Assembly: GCF_003576375.1 (NCBI RefSeq)
Contig: NZ_QWGE01000004.1
Location: forward strand, 62,001-126,000
Reading direction: 5' to 3'
Length of the DNA: 64,000 bases
DNA from: Pontibacter oryzae
GTDB lineage: Bacteria; Bacteroidota; Bacteroidia; Cytophagales; Hymenobacteraceae
In this document: piece by piece, positions 52,501-62,100 of the stretch
How the letters are laid out: every line of letters begins with the position of its first letter
Numbering within the stretch: position 1 is the first letter of the stretch
Notes under the pieces: model-generated
Database searches by the model: none
Seen by the model: only the letters and a program-made list of their open reading frames with translations
Told to the model about the DNA's origin: nothing
Program-made: the position numbers and the translations under genes

Positions 52501-52776
52501 GAGTATGACGCTAATGTTGCCTCTACTTCCTCAAGATTTATTACAAAAGCAAATTATTTAGTTCTTAACAATGTGCGATTAAGCTACACGGTTCCTACGA
52601 GCTTTGTATCGAAGTATGGCATCGGTGGTCTCTCTGTTTGGGTTACTGGTGATAACCTTTGGATCAACACAGCGCGTGATGGCTTCAACCCGTCAACTGC
52701 CGAAGCCGGAAGCTCAAGCACTTACCGCTATTCGCCGCTATCAACAGTAACAGCAGGTTTAAGAATTAAAATATAA
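49561..52776 (+). CDS. SusC/RagA-family TonB-linked outer-membrane transporter 1
   Basis: A 1,071-residue SusC-type TonB-dependent transporter. After the signal peptide (LLLLSFTLFFAFLQDVEAQ) is an N-terminal carboxypeptidase-regulatory-like domain (VSGRVTAVASGDALPGVTVL, LVFRFIGYETVE), then the plug with the SusC hallmark LYVVDGVPFSG and DIESTTVLKDAAATAIYGSRGANGVVVIT, and the 22-strand barrel ending SPLSTVTAGLRIKI. It pairs with the SusD gene 14 bases downstream to import an oligomeric nutrient. The coding sequence is more AT-rich and has fewer AAGTAT words than the genes to its left, so it may have a different history. Substrate is unknown; the next genes point to peptides or amides. Confidence 0.96.
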   Translation: MRKLLLLSFTLFFAFLQDVEAQSKTVSGRVTAVASGDALPGVTVLAKGTTVGTATSADGAYTINVPDGANTLVFRFIGYETVERAIGNTNTINVSLAIDDKKLEEVVIVGYSTTTQQSFTGTAKVVSGEKLESKSVSNVSQALAGEVAGVRVINTSGQPGTEATIRIRGIGSVNGNRAPLYVVDGVPFSGSLNSINPADIESTTVLKDAAATAIYGSRGANGVVVITTKSGRGKKSYIEADANFGTNMALLPRYSTIKSPEQYIGLSWEALYNYADANPKITTNPVDYANANLFSNAGIRPGYNLWNVADGGELIDPETRTVRPGVTRKYDPENWEDYGFQNSARQEVNVKFGGSSDKTSYYSSFGYLNDKGYIINSDYERISARLNVRQEVNSWLTGGINFNYARSETNNNGQSSNSGSIFWFVDNIPSIYPLFMRDAEGGFITDPIFGGNQYDYGTVTARGFGGLTNAIADATYDTNRNNRNELNGSASLDFNIAKGLTFENRIGAQYYHNKYVDRGNKYYGGSASQNGSLFLRRTELFNYNLLNLVRYSKDFGQHNVEALAAHEATNWKRNILDASGYSLVDPLLEDLNNAIVKNPSASYTDEYSLESYFGQINYDFDKKYFLSTTLRRDGSSRFRKDKWGTFGSVGAAWLVTNEDFMDNLPIFNSLKLKASYGLIGDQAGVGFYPGYDLFNVDNLNDAPAFSFDVKGNPDLTWETSKMFQTGIEFGIGNHITGSVDYYQKNTEDLIFERRVGPSLGYALLQVNDGNLKNQGVEFDLTGDVFKAKDYRLSLNVNGEIFSNEITKMPIDPATGQPKTIDVQAPYAWSEGHSIYDFYVREWAGVDPQDGLGMWTVHYDDANGNGSFDSGEQVTNLADYESKNPGATLLTSTTKNYAQATQKYIGKSALPDVRGAFNLSAGYKGFDLSAQLLYSFGGYAYDYTYAGLMSNDVVGGNNWHTDIFNRWQKEGDITDVPRLSNEYDANVASTSSRFITKANYLVLNNVRLSYTVPTSFVSKYGIGGLSVWVTGDNLWINTARDGFNPSTAEAGSSSTYRYSPLSTVTAGLRIKI

Positions 52777-52790
52777 TATAGAGAATCAAT

Positions 52791-54299
52791 ATGAAAAAAA
52801 GTATATATATAGTTGGGGCACTTGCCCTGTCATTACTGGCCTCAAGCTGTAATGACGATTTCTTGGATGTTGAGCCAACTGAACAGTTATCTCCAGAACA
52901 AATTGCAGCTGCGGCGGAGAAGGACCCAAGTTTGCTAAATGGTAATATTGCTGGTCTATACTCTACAATGTATAACACAGGCACAGGCGGTACAGATCTG
53001 GACCACGATGATTTTGGCCAAAAAGGCTACGATATTTATAGCGACATGTTATCTTCTGATATGGCGCTGGCAGGGGTAACCTATGGATGGTACTCCAGGA
53101 TAGCGAGATATCAAGCAACTGTTAATAACACAGATATTGGAGCTTACAAACCATGGCGATATTATTACAGAATAATATTTGGTGCAAATACAGTGATAGA
53201 TGCACTAGGTGGCACTGATGCAGAGCAAACAGAGCCTTTGAAACGCCACATTATGGGTCAAGCTAAAGCAATGCGTGGGTACGCATACTTTTACCTGGCT
53301 CAATTCTATGCAAAGGGCTATGGCTCAGGTTCAGAAAAAATCTTACCTATATACGTAGATACAAAAGTTCCTAACCAGCCTAAAAGCACATCAGAAGAGG
53401 TATACAACCTCATCATTGATGACTTAACCCAGGCTGTAACATATTTAGAGGACTTTAATAGAACATCCAAGGACCAGATTAATAAGGATGTTGCAAAAGC
53501 CCTGTTGGCTTATGCTCACGCGGCTAGAGGTACTCAAGAGGACTTAAACAAAGTTGTTACCCTGACTAACGATGTAATAACAACAGGTGGGTTCAGGATT
53601 ACAAATGAAAATGAGTTAGTAGCGAAGTTTGACCCAGAAACGGGGGCACTATTAAATACGGAATCAGGATTTAATAACGTGGGTACTCCAAGCTGGATGT
53701 GGGGTGTAGACCTTACACTTGCTAATGGGCTAGACCTTGTTTCTTGGTGGGGCCAAATGGACTATTATACCTATAGCTATGCTTGGGCTGGTGATGCTAA
53801 AATCATCGACAAAAATCTATTTGATGCCATCAAGACGGATGACCTTCGCAAGAAGCAGTTCCACTCTACCGGCAGGCCATTATACAAGTTCTTTGATCTA
53901 GGCCGTAAAGCTGGCGGGCAGCGGCAAATTACTACCGACTATGTGTATATGCGTATAGAGGAAATGTATCTTCTAAATGCAGAGGCACATGCAAGACTTG
54001 GCCAAGACGGAATGGCTAAAGACCGACTGAAAGAACTTGTGTCGCAGCGAATGCCAGATGCTAGCTACGTTGATGCACTCAGCGGACAAGCGCTACTGGA
54101 TGAGATCTATCTGCAAACCCGTATTGAACTATGGGGCGAGGGTAAAGCTTACTTAGCCATGAAAAGGCTTAAGAAAAATGTTACCAGAGGAGCAAACCAT
54201 TTGTTTGAAGCTGGAAGCACATTCGCTTGGGATTCTGATGAGCTCACTTTCCCAATTCCACAGGCAGAGGTGTTAAATAATCCACAATTAGAGCAATAG
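52791..54299 (+). CDS. SusD/RagB-family surface lipoprotein 1
   Basis: A 502-residue SusD/RagB-type nutrient-binding lipoprotein. The lipobox is LASSC near residue 20 (ALALSLLASSCNDDFLDVEP, the usual SusD-like start). TPR-type helices follow, with MGQAKAMRGYAYFYLAQFYA and the C-terminal RIELWGEGKAYLAMKRLKKN of the family. It binds substrate at the cell surface and passes it to the SusC barrel. A perfect hairpin terminator follows. Confidence 0.95.
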   Translation: MKKSIYIVGALALSLLASSCNDDFLDVEPTEQLSPEQIAAAAEKDPSLLNGNIAGLYSTMYNTGTGGTDLDHDDFGQKGYDIYSDMLSSDMALAGVTYGWYSRIARYQATVNNTDIGAYKPWRYYYRIIFGANTVIDALGGTDAEQTEPLKRHIMGQAKAMRGYAYFYLAQFYAKGYGSGSEKILPIYVDTKVPNQPKSTSEEVYNLIIDDLTQAVTYLEDFNRTSKDQINKDVAKALLAYAHAARGTQEDLNKVVTLTNDVITTGGFRITNENELVAKFDPETGALLNTESGFNNVGTPSWMWGVDLTLANGLDLVSWWGQMDYYTYSYAWAGDAKIIDKNLFDAIKTDDLRKKQFHSTGRPLYKFFDLGRKAGGQRQITTDYVYMRIEEMYLLNAEAHARLGQDGMAKDRLKELVSQRMPDASYVDALSGQALLDEIYLQTRIELWGEGKAYLAMKRLKKNVTRGANHLFEAGSTFAWDSDELTFPIPQAEVLNNPQLEQ

Positions 54300-54316
54300 A
54301 ATTAATCTCTTACCAT

Positions 54317-54355
54317 AACTAAAAAGGACCGTTCCATGAACGGTCCTTTTTAGTT
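54317..54355 (+). terminator. Perfect 18-bp hairpin terminator after susD 1
   Basis: Arms 54317-54334 and 54338-54355 are fully complementary with a three-base loop; A- and T-tracts flank the GC core. Confidence 0.88.
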
Positions 54356-54567
54356 AAACCTTATAGAGCTACTATAAATGGTGAAATAGCTTGTGGTAAC
54401 AATATACTAGGTGAATGATAAAATAAACCTGAAGAAGAGAAGATTGTTGGGCCAAGTGCCATTGCTATATAAATACCAATGGCTTTGCATGATATAATTA
54501 TAGTGTAGAAATATTTAATTATTATGCATGAAATTATCTATAGTATAAATTTTTGGAGTCATACCAC

Positions 54568-56241
54568 ATGAAAAACAGAACAATAGCCATACTTGGCGCA
54601 GCATGCTTCGTATCAGGGGCATTTGTGGGCAGGGTGTCAGATAACAAGCTTACAGTAAACATACTTCAGGATGCACAGAAGGTGCTGGGGCTAAACTTTA
54701 CAGATGCGCAGCTAGATTCAACGCTTTCGGAGCTAGAGGAAATGAAGGAAACGTACACTATCCTGCGCGAGCAAGACCTACCGAACAGCGTTCCGCCGGC
54801 ACTTATGTTTAACCCCGTACCAGCAGGGTTTACCTTTGAAACTAAGAAGACTGCATTTGAGGTGCAGCGGCCTGCACAGGTAAAGCTGCCGCGTAAGCGC
54901 GAAGACCTGGCATTCTACTCCATTCCGCAGCTGGCCGAGTTGGTGCGTACACAGCAAATATCCTCCGAGGAGCTCACAAAGTTCTACCTGGGTCGACTGA
55001 AGAAGTATGGCCCGACGCTGGAGTGCGTAACCACGCTAACCGAAGAACTTGCCATGCAGCAGGCCAGGCAAGCCGATAAAGATATAAAAGCCGGCAAGTA
55101 TAAAGGCATGCTGCACGGCATCCCGTTCGGGGTAAAAGACCTGCTCTCTACGCGTAAGTATAAAACAACCTGGGGAGCCATGCCCTACAAAGACCAGGTG
55201 ATTGACGAGGATGCCACCGTAGTGCAACGCCTGCAGGAGGCTGGTGGCGTGCTGGTTGCGAAAACTACGTTGGGCGCGCTGGCTATGGGCGATGTTTGGT
55301 ACGGCGGCAAGACACGCTCACCCTGGGATATCAGTAAAGGCTCCAGCGGTTCTTCGGCTGGTTCTGCATCGGCAGTGGCGGCTGGTCTGTTGCCCTATGC
55401 CATCGGCACTGAAACGCTCGGGTCTATAGTTTCGCCTTCTACGGCTTGCGGCACTACGGGGCTTCGGCCAACCTTTGGGCGCGTTAGCCGCCACGGAGCC
55501 ATGGCCCTAAGTTGGTCGATGGATAAAATTGGCCCCATTGCGCGCTCCGCCGAGGATTGTGCCATCGTGTTCAACGCCATCTACGGCCCTGACGGCAAAG
55601 ACCAGTCTGTGTATGATGCGCCTTTCAACTACAACACAGGTATAAACCCTAAGAAACTACGGGTAGGTTACCTAGAAGATGATTTTGCCAAAGAGTATGG
55701 TTTTGCCGCAAATGATAAAGCCACCCTCGATGCGCTGCGTAATGCAGGGGTAGAGCTCGTTCCTATTTCGCTGCCAAACCTTCCGGCGCGCCAGCTTACC
55801 ATGACCATCTCTGTGGAAGGTGCCGCCGCTTTTGATGAGCTTACCCGCAGCGGCCGCGACAGCCTGCTGGTGCAGCAGCATAAGAATGCCTGGCCAAACG
55901 CTTTCCGGTCGGCACGGTTTATACCTGCTGTGGAGTACCTGCAAGCCCAGCGCGTGCGCACCCTTTTAGTGCAGCAAATGCACGAGACCTTAAAAGATGT
56001 GGATGTATACATCAGCCCATCTTTTGCCAGCAACAACCTGGTGGTTACCAACCTCACCGGGCACCCGTGCGTGGTGGTACCAAACGGATTTCAGAAAAAC
56101 GGCATGCCTACAACCATTACGTTTATGGGCCAGTTGTTCGGGGAGGCAGAGCTGCTGAGCTTCGCCAAATTCTACCAAAGTATAACGCCGCACGAGGAGC
56201 AACACCCAAGTATGGATTTCGGCAAGAAAAAGAAATCCTAA
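54568..56241 (+). CDS. Exported amidase (amidase-signature family)
   Basis: A 557-residue amidase. The start is the ATG at 54568; the TTG frame from 54553 is not preferred. The N-terminus (IAILGAACFVSGAFVGRV) looks like a membrane-anchor or signal segment, so the enzyme is probably periplasmic. The Ser-cisSer-Lys triad is visible: Lys in GIPFGVKDLLSTRKYKTTWG near 189, and the Gly/Ser-rich segment KGSSGSSAGSASAVAAGLLP near 258-275, followed by GTETLGSIVSPSTACGTTGL. It is not GatA by context (no gatB or gatC). It would hydrolyse an amide bond in a small molecule or peptide. The N-terminal 100 residues are extra to the core fold. It lies between two SusCD pairs. Confidence 0.9.
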   Translation: MKNRTIAILGAACFVSGAFVGRVSDNKLTVNILQDAQKVLGLNFTDAQLDSTLSELEEMKETYTILREQDLPNSVPPALMFNPVPAGFTFETKKTAFEVQRPAQVKLPRKREDLAFYSIPQLAELVRTQQISSEELTKFYLGRLKKYGPTLECVTTLTEELAMQQARQADKDIKAGKYKGMLHGIPFGVKDLLSTRKYKTTWGAMPYKDQVIDEDATVVQRLQEAGGVLVAKTTLGALAMGDVWYGGKTRSPWDISKGSSGSSAGSASAVAAGLLPYAIGTETLGSIVSPSTACGTTGLRPTFGRVSRHGAMALSWSMDKIGPIARSAEDCAIVFNAIYGPDGKDQSVYDAPFNYNTGINPKKLRVGYLEDDFAKEYGFAANDKATLDALRNAGVELVPISLPNLPARQLTMTISVEGAAAFDELTRSGRDSLLVQQHKNAWPNAFRSARFIPAVEYLQAQRVRTLLVQQMHETLKDVDVYISPSFASNNLVVTNLTGHPCVVVPNGFQKNGMPTTITFMGQLFGEAELLSFAKFYQSITPHEEQHPSMDFGKKKKS

Positions 56242-56247
56242 GTATGG

Positions 56248-56285
56248 CCGCCACCTATAAGCAGCAACTTACAGGTGGCGGTTTT
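56248..56285 (+). terminator. Amidase terminator
   Basis: A perfect 9-bp stem (ccgccacct with aggtggcgg) with a 16-base loop and a T run after it. Confidence 0.75.
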
Positions 56286-56355
56286 GCTTTATGGCTGTTT
56301 ATACTTTAAATTGAGCATCTATCTAAATAAAACTACCTACACTAACACCTTTGTT

Positions 56356-58752
56356 ATGCAATTGAAACAAAAAGCCGTAGCCCTTATGGCTTTGCTGCTG
56401 CTGGGCAGTGCCGAACTGCAGGCTCAGAATAAGAAGCTGGAGCTTAGCGTTGAGAAGATCATGCGCGACCCGAAATGGATCGGCACCTCGCCTAGCAACG
56501 TGTTCTGGTCCGAAGACGGCAAAAAGATATACTTTTACTGGAACCCCGAGGGTAACCGCCAGGACTCGCTCTATAGTGTAAGCGCCGATGGCAAGAATAT
56601 ACAGAAGGTAAGCGCTCAGGAAAGAAGAAGCCTGCCAAGCCAGCGCGGTGAGTATAACCGCGCCGAAACTAAAAAGGTGTATGAGAAGAACGGCGATATT
56701 TTTTTGTATGATATAAGATCCGGGAAGGCCCAGCAGGTAACTAATACCGTAGAGCGTGAAAGCAGCCCGGCATTCAGCCATAACGAGCAAAAGGTAATTT
56801 ATACAAAAGACGGAAACCTGTTTGCCTGGGGCATCGATAACGGGCAAACAGTGCAGCTCACAGATTTTAAGAAAGGCCGCAAACCTGCCGATGAAGCAAA
56901 GGACCCGCAGCGCGAGTGGCTGAAACAACAGCAGCTAACCTTGCTGCAAATTGTCCGCGACCGTAAGCTGGATAAGGATGCCGCCGAAAAGCAGCAGAAG
57001 CTCGACGCCCCACACAGGCCAAAAGAAATTTACACAGAAGATAAAACGGTTAGCAATATCACACTTGGGCCAGGAGAGCGCTTTATCACCTACCAGCTAA
57101 TTACAAGGCCAAAGAATGCCAAGATAGCTTTGGTTCCTGACTTTGTAACTGAGTCGGGTTATACAGAAGATATCAATACCCGCACCAAAGTAGGAGACGC
57201 CCAAAGCAAGTATGAGTTTTTCGTGTACGACACGCAGCGCGACTCCGCTTATACCGTGCTAATGAATGATGTGGCTGGCATAACTGAGCAGCCAGTTTAC
57301 CTGCAGCAGCAGAAAAAGGCTAGCGCAAGCCCCGCAGATGCCAAACCTCAAAAAGCTACCCCTCGCGAAACGGTTATTTACGGGCCATACTGGTCGGCTA
57401 ACGGGAAACATGCCGTGGTGGTAGCCCGCTCGCAGGACAACAAAGACCGCTGGATTATGAAGCTTGACCCGGCTACTGCCAAACTAACCGTACTGGACCG
57501 CCAACGCGATGAGGCATGGATTAACGGCCCGGGTATAGGTTATGGCCCCGGCGACATGGGCTGGATGCCAGACAACGAGCACGTATGGTTCCATTCTGAG
57601 GAGAGTGGCTACTCGCACCTATACACTGTAAATGTAAACAGTGGCCAGAAAAAAGCGCTAACCTCTGGCAAGTATGAAGTATCAGATGTGCGCTTATCTG
57701 ACGATGAGAAATATTTCTACTTCACAGCCAACAAAGTGCATCCGGGCGAGAAGCATTTTTACCGTATGCCAGCTGGCGGCGGGGAAATGGTGCAGCTTAC
57801 CAGCCTGAAAGGAGCCCACGAGGTAGAGCTTTCGCCGGATGAAAAGAACCTGGCGATCCGTTACTCTTACAGCAACAAGCCATGGGAGCTGTATGTGATG
57901 GACAATAAAAAAGGCGCGAAAGTAAAGCAGGTAACACACTCGCTCACCGATGAGTTTAAGTCTTACGACTGGCGCGACCCGGAGGTAATTACCTTTAAGG
58001 CAAAGGATGGGGCCAATGTAAACGCCCGCCTGTATCGCCCGGAGAACCCGACGCAAAACGGCCCTGCAGTTGTGTTTGTGCACGGCGCTGGCTATCTGCA
58101 GAATGCCCATAGGTGGTGGAGCTCATACTTTAGAGAGTACATGTTCCATAACTTCCTGGCAGACCAGGGCTACACCGTGCTGGACATTGATTACCGTGGC
58201 AGTGCAGGGTATGGCCGCGATGTACGTACCGGCATCTACCAGTTTATGGGCGGCAAAGACCTAAGCGACCATGTAGATGGGGCTAAACTACTTGTAGATA
58301 AGTATAATGTGGATCCAAAGCGCATTGGTATTTACGGTGGCTCTTACGGCGGTTTTATCACCCTGATGGCCATGTTTACAGAGCCTGATGTGTTTGCTGC
58401 TGGCGCTGCTCTCCGCTCTGTTACCGACTGGGCGCACTATAACCACGGCTATACTTCCAACATCCTCAACACCCCTTACACCGATAGCACAGCCTATGCT
58501 AAAAGCTCACCAATCTATTATGCCGAAGGTCTGAAGGGCGCCTTGCTTATCTGCCACGGCATGGTAGATACCAATGTGCATTTCCAGGATGTAGTGCGGC
58601 TTACCCAGCGCCTTATTGAGCTAGGCAAGGAAAATTGGGAGCTGGCAGTTTATCCCGTGGAGGACCACGGCTTTACTGAACCAGCCAGTTGGACGGATGA
58701 GTACAAGCGCATCTATAAGCTTTTTGAAGAGAACCTGAAGGATCAGAAGTAA
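56356..58752 (+). CDS. S9-family prolyl oligopeptidase/DPP IV-like peptidase
   Basis: A 798-residue secreted serine peptidase. The start is the ATG at 56356, which gives a proper signal peptide (LKQKAVALMALLLLGSAELQ ending AQA); a longer frame from 56275 adds 27 residues. A seven-bladed propeller (about 40-530) comes first (RDSLYSVSADGKNIQKV, GDIFLYDIRSGKAQQVTNT), then a hydrolase domain with Ser-663 in YGGSYGGFITLM, Asp in CHGMVDTNVHFQD and His in VEDHGFTEP near the C-terminus. The family removes dipeptides or cuts after Pro in peptides up to about 30 residues. Length is normal. It supports a peptide-use role for this region. Confidence 0.95.
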   Translation: MQLKQKAVALMALLLLGSAELQAQNKKLELSVEKIMRDPKWIGTSPSNVFWSEDGKKIYFYWNPEGNRQDSLYSVSADGKNIQKVSAQERRSLPSQRGEYNRAETKKVYEKNGDIFLYDIRSGKAQQVTNTVERESSPAFSHNEQKVIYTKDGNLFAWGIDNGQTVQLTDFKKGRKPADEAKDPQREWLKQQQLTLLQIVRDRKLDKDAAEKQQKLDAPHRPKEIYTEDKTVSNITLGPGERFITYQLITRPKNAKIALVPDFVTESGYTEDINTRTKVGDAQSKYEFFVYDTQRDSAYTVLMNDVAGITEQPVYLQQQKKASASPADAKPQKATPRETVIYGPYWSANGKHAVVVARSQDNKDRWIMKLDPATAKLTVLDRQRDEAWINGPGIGYGPGDMGWMPDNEHVWFHSEESGYSHLYTVNVNSGQKKALTSGKYEVSDVRLSDDEKYFYFTANKVHPGEKHFYRMPAGGGEMVQLTSLKGAHEVELSPDEKNLAIRYSYSNKPWELYVMDNKKGAKVKQVTHSLTDEFKSYDWRDPEVITFKAKDGANVNARLYRPENPTQNGPAVVFVHGAGYLQNAHRWWSSYFREYMFHNFLADQGYTVLDIDYRGSAGYGRDVRTGIYQFMGGKDLSDHVDGAKLLVDKYNVDPKRIGIYGGSYGGFITLMAMFTEPDVFAAGAALRSVTDWAHYNHGYTSNILNTPYTDSTAYAKSSPIYYAEGLKGALLICHGMVDTNVHFQDVVRLTQRLIELGKENWELAVYPVEDHGFTEPASWTDEYKRIYKLFEENLKDQK

Positions 58753-58778
58753 AGTATACTTCCTGTTTTGAAATCCGA

Positions 58779-58812
58779 AGCGTGTGCGGCCTGTGCTGCA
58801 CACGCTTTTTTT
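58779..58812 (+). terminator. Terminator of the S9 peptidase gene
   Basis: A 13-bp stem with one G-T wobble (58779-58791 with 58795-58807) and a T run after it. The rest of the spacer to 59145 is AT-rich and shows nothing else I recognise. Confidence 0.82.
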
Positions 58813-59145
58813 ATGGCTAAATCAGTAAAATTCCTGGTGTAGCTCTGTAAGTGTCACACAGTAAAAATATTTAAATAGTTATAAGTATAGTGGGTTAAGA
58901 TAGCCATCTGGCTTTATTAAGTACACTTGTTGTTACAATAGATTAGAAGTATAAATAACCTGTTTTGCAATAAGTGTTTAGACATTATGAAGGAATTTTC
59001 ATATATCAGTTGTTATTTTTGTAAGTGATTGTTTAATAATTATTTACTTGAAAGTGTGATGGGTCTTAAATGCTCAAAGGGTTGAATAATTATCAAATAA
59101 TGGCATTTTTAATCATGTTGGCTTTAGTATGTTTTAACATTCGTC

Positions 59146-59171
59146 TATATTTAGGGAAACACAATAATCTA
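59146..59171 (+). promoter_or_regulatory. Putative promoter and leader of susC 2
   Basis: TATATTTA (59146-59153) is followed by aaacacaataatcta (59157-59171), the same order and almost the same sequence as before susC 1. A TTG lies at 59118-59120. Confidence 0.55.
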
Positions 59172-59198
59172 TTTTACATATCAATCTAATCTAACTTT

Positions 59199-62100
59199 AT
59201 GAGAAAAGTTCTATTTATTGGTTTGGTAATGTTCCTAACGCTTGTAAGCCAAGCATGGGCGCAGAACCGAGCCGTATCTGGAAAGGTAACAGACCGGAGT
59301 ACTGGTGATGCATTGCCAGGAGTAGCAGTTCTGGTTAAAGGTACAACTACAGGTACTGCAACAGGTGTAGATGGTACTTATACTATCAATGTGCCGGAAG
59401 GAAGCAACACGCTGGTATTCCGATTTATCGGTTACTCGGTAGTAGAGCGTAACATCGATAATGCAAGCGTTGTGAACGTTGCCTTAGGTGTTGACTCAAA
59501 GCAGCTTCAGGAGGTGGTAGTAACTGCCATTGGTATTGAGCGCGAAACGAAATCATTGGGTTACGCCGCTTCTAAGGTAGATGGCGAAGAGCTTACAAAA
59601 GCCCGTGAAACTAACGTTGTAAACGGCCTCGCCGGTAAAGTTTCAGGCGTGCGTATTACGCAGTCATCAGGCTCACTGGGTGGTTCTTCTAAAGTAACTA
59701 TCCGTGGCACAAACAGCTTTGGCGGTTCTAGCCCACTATTCGTTATCGATGGTTTGCCTATCAGCAACAGTGCACCAGGTGGCAACACGCCAACAGGTAA
59801 CGGTTCGGTAGACTACGGTAACAGAGCCGGTGATATCAACCCGGATGATATCGAAAGCATGACTGTACTAAAAGGTGCGGCTGCGACAGCATTATATGGT
59901 GCCCGTGCAAGAGACGGTGCAATCATCATCACTACCAAGAAAGGTGCTGAAGGCAAAGTAAAAGTGTCTTTAAACTCTTCTACACGTTTCGACAACGTAC
60001 TGAGATTACCTGACCTGCAGAACGAGTATGCGCAAGGTAACTTTGGTAAGTACGATCTTAGAAACACAAACGGCTGGGGCCCTAAAATCAGTGAAGTGCA
60101 AGATGTAACAGTTAAAAACTTCATGGGCGAAGACGTTACGCTACAGGCATACCCTAACAACGTGGAAGATTTCTTCCAGACAGGTATGACTTACATGAAC
60201 AACCTAGCTTTTGAAGGAGGTAGCAAAGAAGGCGATTTCCGTTTGAGCCTTGGTTCCACAAACCAGACTGGTATCATCGAAAACCAGGGCCTAGACCGTT
60301 ACAATGTTGGCTTAAACGCTGGCCGTAACTTCAAGGATAAACTGAACGTGCGTACCACGATCAACTATGTTAAGACTACTACAGAAGGCCGTCCGGTGCA
60401 AAGCTCAAACAGCCCGAACATTCTTACTTCTGCTATCTATGGTTTGCCAAGAACCGTTGATATCAACAGGCTGCGCGATAACTATATCGATCCAATAACA
60501 GGAGAGCAAATCTCTTTGACTCCAGACAAAACGGGTAACAACCCTTACTGGATAATTAACAGAAACACAAACGAGAGTGATTTGGAGCGTATGTACGGAA
60601 ACGCTATTGTTTCTTACAAGCCGCTTCCATGGTTAACGCTTTCTAACAATACAGGTGTTGACTTCTACAAAGAGAATCGCTTTAACAAGACTAGCAAAGG
60701 CACATTTGGTGCACTGGAAGGGGAGTTCTACAAAGCAACGCTTCAGAACCGCATTGTAAACAACGACTTCATTGTTACAGCAGAGAGAGACATTAACCCA
60801 GACCTGAACCTGAAAGTAATGGCTGGCCACAACATCTACTCTACGCATTATGAAGCACAGGCCGTAACGGCCAGAAACCTGACAATTGATGGCCTGTATG
60901 ACTATGCAAACGCCACGAGCACAGTGCCGAGCCAGTCTATCTCTGAGAGAAGACTAGTAGGTATCTGGGGTGATTTAGGATTAAGCTACAAAGAGTACCT
61001 GTTCCTGAACGTAACCGGCCGTAACGACTGGTCGTCAACACTGCCTGTAGATAACAGATCATACTTCTACCCATCAGTGAGTACAGGTTTTGTGTTTACC
61101 GATGCCTTCAACATTCAGTCAAATATTCTGGATTACGGTAAAATCAGAGCAAGCTGGGCCAATGTAGGTAGCGATGCTGCACCTTATAGCCTTGACTATA
61201 ACTACAACCCTGCTACTACATATTTTGTGCAGTATAGCTTAAGCGGTACTTTCCCTCACGGCGGGTTACTAGGTTTCTCTGCGCCACGTACGCTTCCTAA
61301 CTTCAACCTGAAGCCGCAGAACCAGACAAACGTTGAGTTTGGTGCCGACTTCCGTTTCCTGAGCAACAGAATCAACCTTGGGTTTACCTATTACAACACC
61401 AAGACAACAGATCAGATTGTAGCGCTTGATGTGCCGCTTTCTACAGGTTACTTCGCTAAGTATGTTAACGTTGGTGCCGTATTAAACCGCGGTTTAGAAG
61501 TTGATTTAACTTTGAACCCAATCCGTACTACATCAGGCTTCGACTGGACTACGAATGTGAACTTCTCTAAGAACGTGCAGGAAGTACAAGACCTGCCTGA
61601 GTCTTTGGACTTCTATGGCTTGGCAAGCGGCTGGAGCGGCCTGCAAATCAAAGCTGAAGAAGGTAAGTCGTTTGGTTTGTATGGTACAGCATGGCAGAGA
61701 GATCCTGAAGGAAACTTCATCATCAATAAGGATACTGGACTAAGAGAGACTGAGCAGGGCAAGCGTTTAGGTAGCATTACACCAGACTGGTTAATGGGTA
61801 TCAACAACACATTTACCTACAAAGGCATCAACATGGGCTTCCTGGTGGATATCCGTAAAGGCGGTGTTTTCTACTCTGGTACAGTAGCCAGCCTGCGCTC
61901 TTCAGGTTTAGCCGAAGAAACACTTGAGAACCGTGGCAGCATCTTCATCGATCGTGGTGTGAACAAAACCGACGATGGATTTGTGCCAAACACCACACCG
62001 GTACAAAGCATGCAGGATTTCTGGGGCAAATACTCAGCTACAGCTAACACCGAAGGTAACGTGTTCGATGCTTCTTATGTGAAGCTGAGAGAAGTAAGAG

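Noticed and set aside
54568..56241. Amidase as GatA of the tRNA amidotransferase
   Set aside because: It has an N-terminal membrane or signal segment and extra residues, and gatB/gatC are not nearby.
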